64,000 bases of DNA from GW2011-AR15 sp964428335 (GTDB lineage: Archaea; Nanobdellota; Nanobdellia; Woesearchaeales; GW2011-AR15), in contig CAYRXW010000002.1 of assembly GCA_964428335.1 (NCBI GenBank), positions 1-64,000 on the forward strand. Direction: 5' to 3'. Positions 61,321-64,000 of the stretch are shown here, one piece after another (positions within the stretch are counted from its first letter, which is position 1; the number at the start of each line of letters is the position of its first letter). A model generated the notes under the pieces. That model saw nothing but the letters and a program-made list of their open reading frames with translations. It was not told the DNA's origin and ran no database searches. The translations under genes were made by a program, and so were the position numbers.

Positions 61321-64000
61321 AAAAATTCATTTTAGCTCTGTTCTTTGTACTAATGCTTAATTCAGTCATTGCTCTGGACATAGAGTTCTATCCTTCAACA
61401 ATAAATTTATGCGGAAGCTACCAGCAGTTTACAACATTATATGTAAATGCCACAAACACAATGAATTCAAGCCTGATGCAGACAGCAAAGCTTTATTTTG
61501 CAGGTAATCCAGGCATAAGTTTCATAAGCTCCCAGTCATTGAGCGTGAACTTTATCGCATTTGAGAAAAAATCAATGCAGTGGACAGTGCAGTGCAGCTC
61601 CCCAGTTTCAGGAACCTATGAATCCCGCATCAATTTTACTGGAACAATCTTCCAGAATGAGGAGGTAACTGAATTCATTGTACATGAATCAGCTTTTGAC
61701 GGAAACCTTACAATAAATTCAGATGCTATAACAGAAGAAACTCCAATAACTGTAGGAGACAATACACCGACAGTAAATGTGAAGACAACAAGGGATTCAG
61801 TATGCCGTGGTTCATTGGATAATGATGAGCCCTATAGTAGCATGGATTTCATATTCTATGGAAGCGAAAAGCAGCATGATTACACATTCCCTGAACCAAT
61901 TACAAACGGGCTTCACAGGGTCTATGTGAAATGCATGGATGCATATAATTACATCATGCCACAGTCTTTAGTATTCTCTTTCATAATTGATACATCTTCA
62001 CCTGTAATTACATTAGAAGATCCTGAAATAGTGGTTGTTGGAGAAAACACAGACCTGAAAGTAATGGTGAATGAAGAATCAGTTTGCAGGTTTGATAAAT
62101 CAGATAAAACTTTTGAATCCATGTCCTCATTTGACTTAAAGACAGGGAATACATTTACTGAAAGGCTTTATGATTTGGAAGAAAAAGCATATGAATACTA
62201 CATAAAATGCAGGGACAAAGTTGGCAACTTAGGAACATTAAAAGCAAGCTTTGAAGTACAGATACCTCCAAAAGCAACAATAACATATGAGAAAAGTTCA
62301 CCATTGCCAAAGGGGACATTCCAGATTACCCTTGAACCTTCAAAAGAGCTTAGGGAGACTCCAAAATTATATTACACCTATACAGATGATTCTGAGTTTA
62401 AAAGAGATGTAAACCTTGAGAAGGAAGGGGATGAGTACATAGGCTATATCATAATAGAAGACCAGGTGCTTCCAAGGTCTGGCGTATTTAACTTCCTTGG
62501 CTATGACCTTCATGGCAATGAAGGAAAGGAAATAATTGAAGGAGCTGCATTTTTAGTTGATACAATAAAGCCAAATGCACCTACAGATGTTCAGATTTCA
62601 GCAGTTACAAACCAGATAATGCTTAACTGGTACTATGAGGGAGAGCAGGTAACAAATTACAATATCTATAGGTCATTATCAAATAGTGTTGGCCACACAG
62701 ACCTTTATGACACAACTGCAAAAAAAGAGTATACAGACAATGATGTCCAGAATAACCAGATCTACTATTACAGGATTGCAGCAGTTGACAAGGCAGGCAA
62801 TGTAGGGGCATTTTCAAATGAAGTCAATATCTATGCAAAATCAACAAATGAGGCAACACTAAAAGAAGAGATACCAAGCAATCCTCCAACAAAGGAGACC
62901 AAAGATTGGAAAGATAAGCTATCAAAAGACATTGAGACAATCCTGATTGATTTATCATGGGCAGAAAGCAATCTGAGGGAACAGGCTTCAAAAGAATCTT
63001 CAGTTGACGAGCTTTCGCTTCAAAAAAAGATTAGCGAAGCAAAACTAGAAATAGAAAAGCTAAAGTCACAGGTTCTAGGGATAGATCTTGTAAGGGTTTC
63101 AGATACTGAACTTAGGGAAATGCTGTCAATTGCAGATGCATTGATTGCTAGGACAAAAAAGACAACACCAGAAAGCCTTGAAGTGATTAAGACAACCTCC
63201 TTTTTGCAGTCGACAAGCCAGCTGGATATTGAGACAGCAGCAAGAGAATTATATAATAGCATGAAATCAAACTTTTCAGAAGCAGAATTCCAATCTTACT
63301 TGAAGCAGATGAAAAAAATAAACGACAAAGTAAGGGTTGAAAGCTTCATAAAAACTGCAGCAGTGAAGTTTCTGGATGATACAATAGAGAACAGGATTAT
63401 AATAAAAAAAGAGTTCAATTATGACAGTGAACCAATAAGCGCTTATGCATATGAAGTGGTGCCAAAAACAGTAGCAGGCGATGTATCAGGGATTGATATA
63501 AGGACACCGGATTATTTTGTTGTAAATGAGGATCCGGTGATAAGCTGGTACTATTCATCATTAGGTTTTGAAAAGAAGGATTTCACTTATGTCATATTGG
63601 CAAACGATGATTCAGAATCTGCAAAATCAGTAAAAACAGTAATACTTACTGAGCCAAAAGTAAATCCTTCACTTCTTACAGGCTTTACAGTAAAGCTCTC
63701 TGAAATAAAAAACTATGAAACAGTGGGAGTAATATTTGGTATAATTATAGTTTTAGGCTTAGGGCTTTATTACATGGCTCTTGTAAAGGAAGTTGATTTT
63801 ATGGATTATGTCCCTAAATTTCCAAAAAAACAGGCAAAATCAAAGGAAACAAAAGGGAGCGGGTTTTTAAGTCCTGCAAATTATTTTCACGTAAAAAATG
63901 GTGAAATAATAAGGGATATTGGAGAGCTGAAATTTGCTCTAATGAGAATGGATGATTTCACCTTCTATTATCATGCGCATGAAGGCATAAACGATTTTTC
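61317..64000 (+). CDS. Secreted/anchored protein with FN3 domain, coiled coil, membrane helix and DUF5752-like tail (right-partial)
   Basis: The frame is open from ATG 61317 to the window edge (894 codons). Residues 1-19 are a signal peptide. Extracellular beta domains follow, an FN3-like domain near 420-500 (NAPTDVQISAVTNQIMLNWY), a helical, coiled-coil region near 520-680 (LQKKISEAKLEIEKLKSQV), a beta domain, and a membrane helix near 801-820 (VGVIFGIIIVLGLGLYYMAL). The cytosolic end holds GEIIRDIGELKFALMRMDDF ... YYHAHEGINDF, which matches the DUF5752-like domain of the protein at 34436. The end of the gene lies outside the window. It overlaps the RHH regulator, which probably controls it. 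Confidence 0.75.
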   Translation, partial: MKKFILALFFVLMLNSVIALDIEFYPSTINLCGSYQQFTTLYVNATNTMNSSLMQTAKLYFAGNPGISFISSQSLSVNFIAFEKKSMQWTVQCSSPVSGTYESRINFTGTIFQNEEVTEFIVHESAFDGNLTINSDAITEETPITVGDNTPTVNVKTTRDSVCRGSLDNDEPYSSMDFIFYGSEKQHDYTFPEPITNGLHRVYVKCMDAYNYIMPQSLVFSFIIDTSSPVITLEDPEIVVVGENTDLKVMVNEESVCRFDKSDKTFESMSSFDLKTGNTFTERLYDLEEKAYEYYIKCRDKVGNLGTLKASFEVQIPPKATITYEKSSPLPKGTFQITLEPSKELRETPKLYYTYTDDSEFKRDVNLEKEGDEYIGYIIIEDQVLPRSGVFNFLGYDLHGNEGKEIIEGAAFLVDTIKPNAPTDVQISAVTNQIMLNWYYEGEQVTNYNIYRSLSNSVGHTDLYDTTAKKEYTDNDVQNNQIYYYRIAAVDKAGNVGAFSNEVNIYAKSTNEATLKEEIPSNPPTKETKDWKDKLSKDIETILIDLSWAESNLREQASKESSVDELSLQKKISEAKLEIEKLKSQVLGIDLVRVSDTELREMLSIADALIARTKKTTPESLEVIKTTSFLQSTSQLDIETAARELYNSMKSNFSEAEFQSYLKQMKKINDKVRVESFIKTAAVKFLDDTIENRIIIKKEFNYDSEPISAYAYEVVPKTVAGDVSGIDIRTPDYFVVNEDPVISWYYSSLGFEKKDFTYVILANDDSESAKSVKTVILTEPKVNPSLLTGFTVKLSEIKNYETVGVIFGIIIVLGLGLYYMALVKEVDFMDYVPKFPKKQAKSKETKGSGFLSPANYFHVKNGEIIRDIGELKFALMRMDDFTFYYHAHEGINDF

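Noticed and set aside
1..64000. tRNA, rRNA, CRISPR arrays and insertion sequences
   Set aside because: I looked for cloverleaf-like stretches, regularly spaced short repeats and transposase motifs and saw none; a covariance search would be more sensitive.

Overview
The window looks like part of an archaeal chromosome with low GC and the standard genetic code. TATA boxes (TTTATA or ATATA-like) lie about 25-30 bases upstream of many starts, which implies leaderless transcripts. Some internal operon genes have GGTG-type ribosome binding sites. Several membrane proteins carry class III (pilin-like) signal segments. An archaeosortase-type enzyme, a PGF-pre-PGF domain and a CxxC-x17-CxxC zinc ribbon are present. 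The many very large, N-x-S/T-rich secreted proteins and the small accessory genome would suit a DPANN-type lineage (Woesearchaeota or Pacearchaeota-like). That placement is an inference: there is no rRNA, tRNA or other marker in the window. I found no CRISPR array and no insertion sequence.

Layout. Bases 2-13522 are one giant surface-protein gene that enters from the left edge. It has an in-frame TGA at 479-481. A deoxyribosyltransferase-like gene and a gene of unknown function follow. Bases 14699-28121 form an operon of a winged-helix regulator, a Cys-rich membrane protein and a second giant (3652 residues), all joined by ATGA overlaps. Bases 28164-32935 hold a VWA-domain protein and a pilin-like partner. 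Bases 32990-35272 hold three poorly known genes. Bases 35526-38197 are an operon of a small protein and three secreted proteins. Bases 38246-40560 encode an NDH-2-like flavoprotein and an FNR-like reductase. Bases 40640-41244 carry a frameshifted gene. Bases 41381-42702 hold a duplicated-HTH regulator and a secreted protein. Bases 42707-45309 carry cytidine deaminase-like, galactokinase-like and small membrane-protein genes.

Bases 45434-55265 are the most striking segment: two secreted proteins with DUF4215-type Cys-rich repeats and short C-terminal membrane anchors, an archaeosortase, a second small membrane protein, and a third giant (1968 residues) with alternating Ig-like repeats, a PGF-pre-PGF domain and a His-rich tail. 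A signal peptidase-like protein, an MscS channel, small proteins, msrB/msrA, a helical unknown, a nuclease-like protein and a zinc ribbon follow. At the right edge a ribbon-helix-helix regulator overlaps a secreted FN3 protein that runs out of the window.

How the parts fit together. At least seven transcription units make exported proteins. The two left-hand giants end in a domain that also occurs alone in three small secreted proteins here, so it looks like a shared envelope-attachment or assembly module. Three surface-protein units begin with a small DNA-binding protein gene whose stop overlaps the next start, and two of these have palindromic repeats over their own promoter, which suggests self-regulated surface-protein cassettes. 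The archaeosortase, signal peptidase and PGF-pre-PGF protein suggest a local processing and anchoring set.
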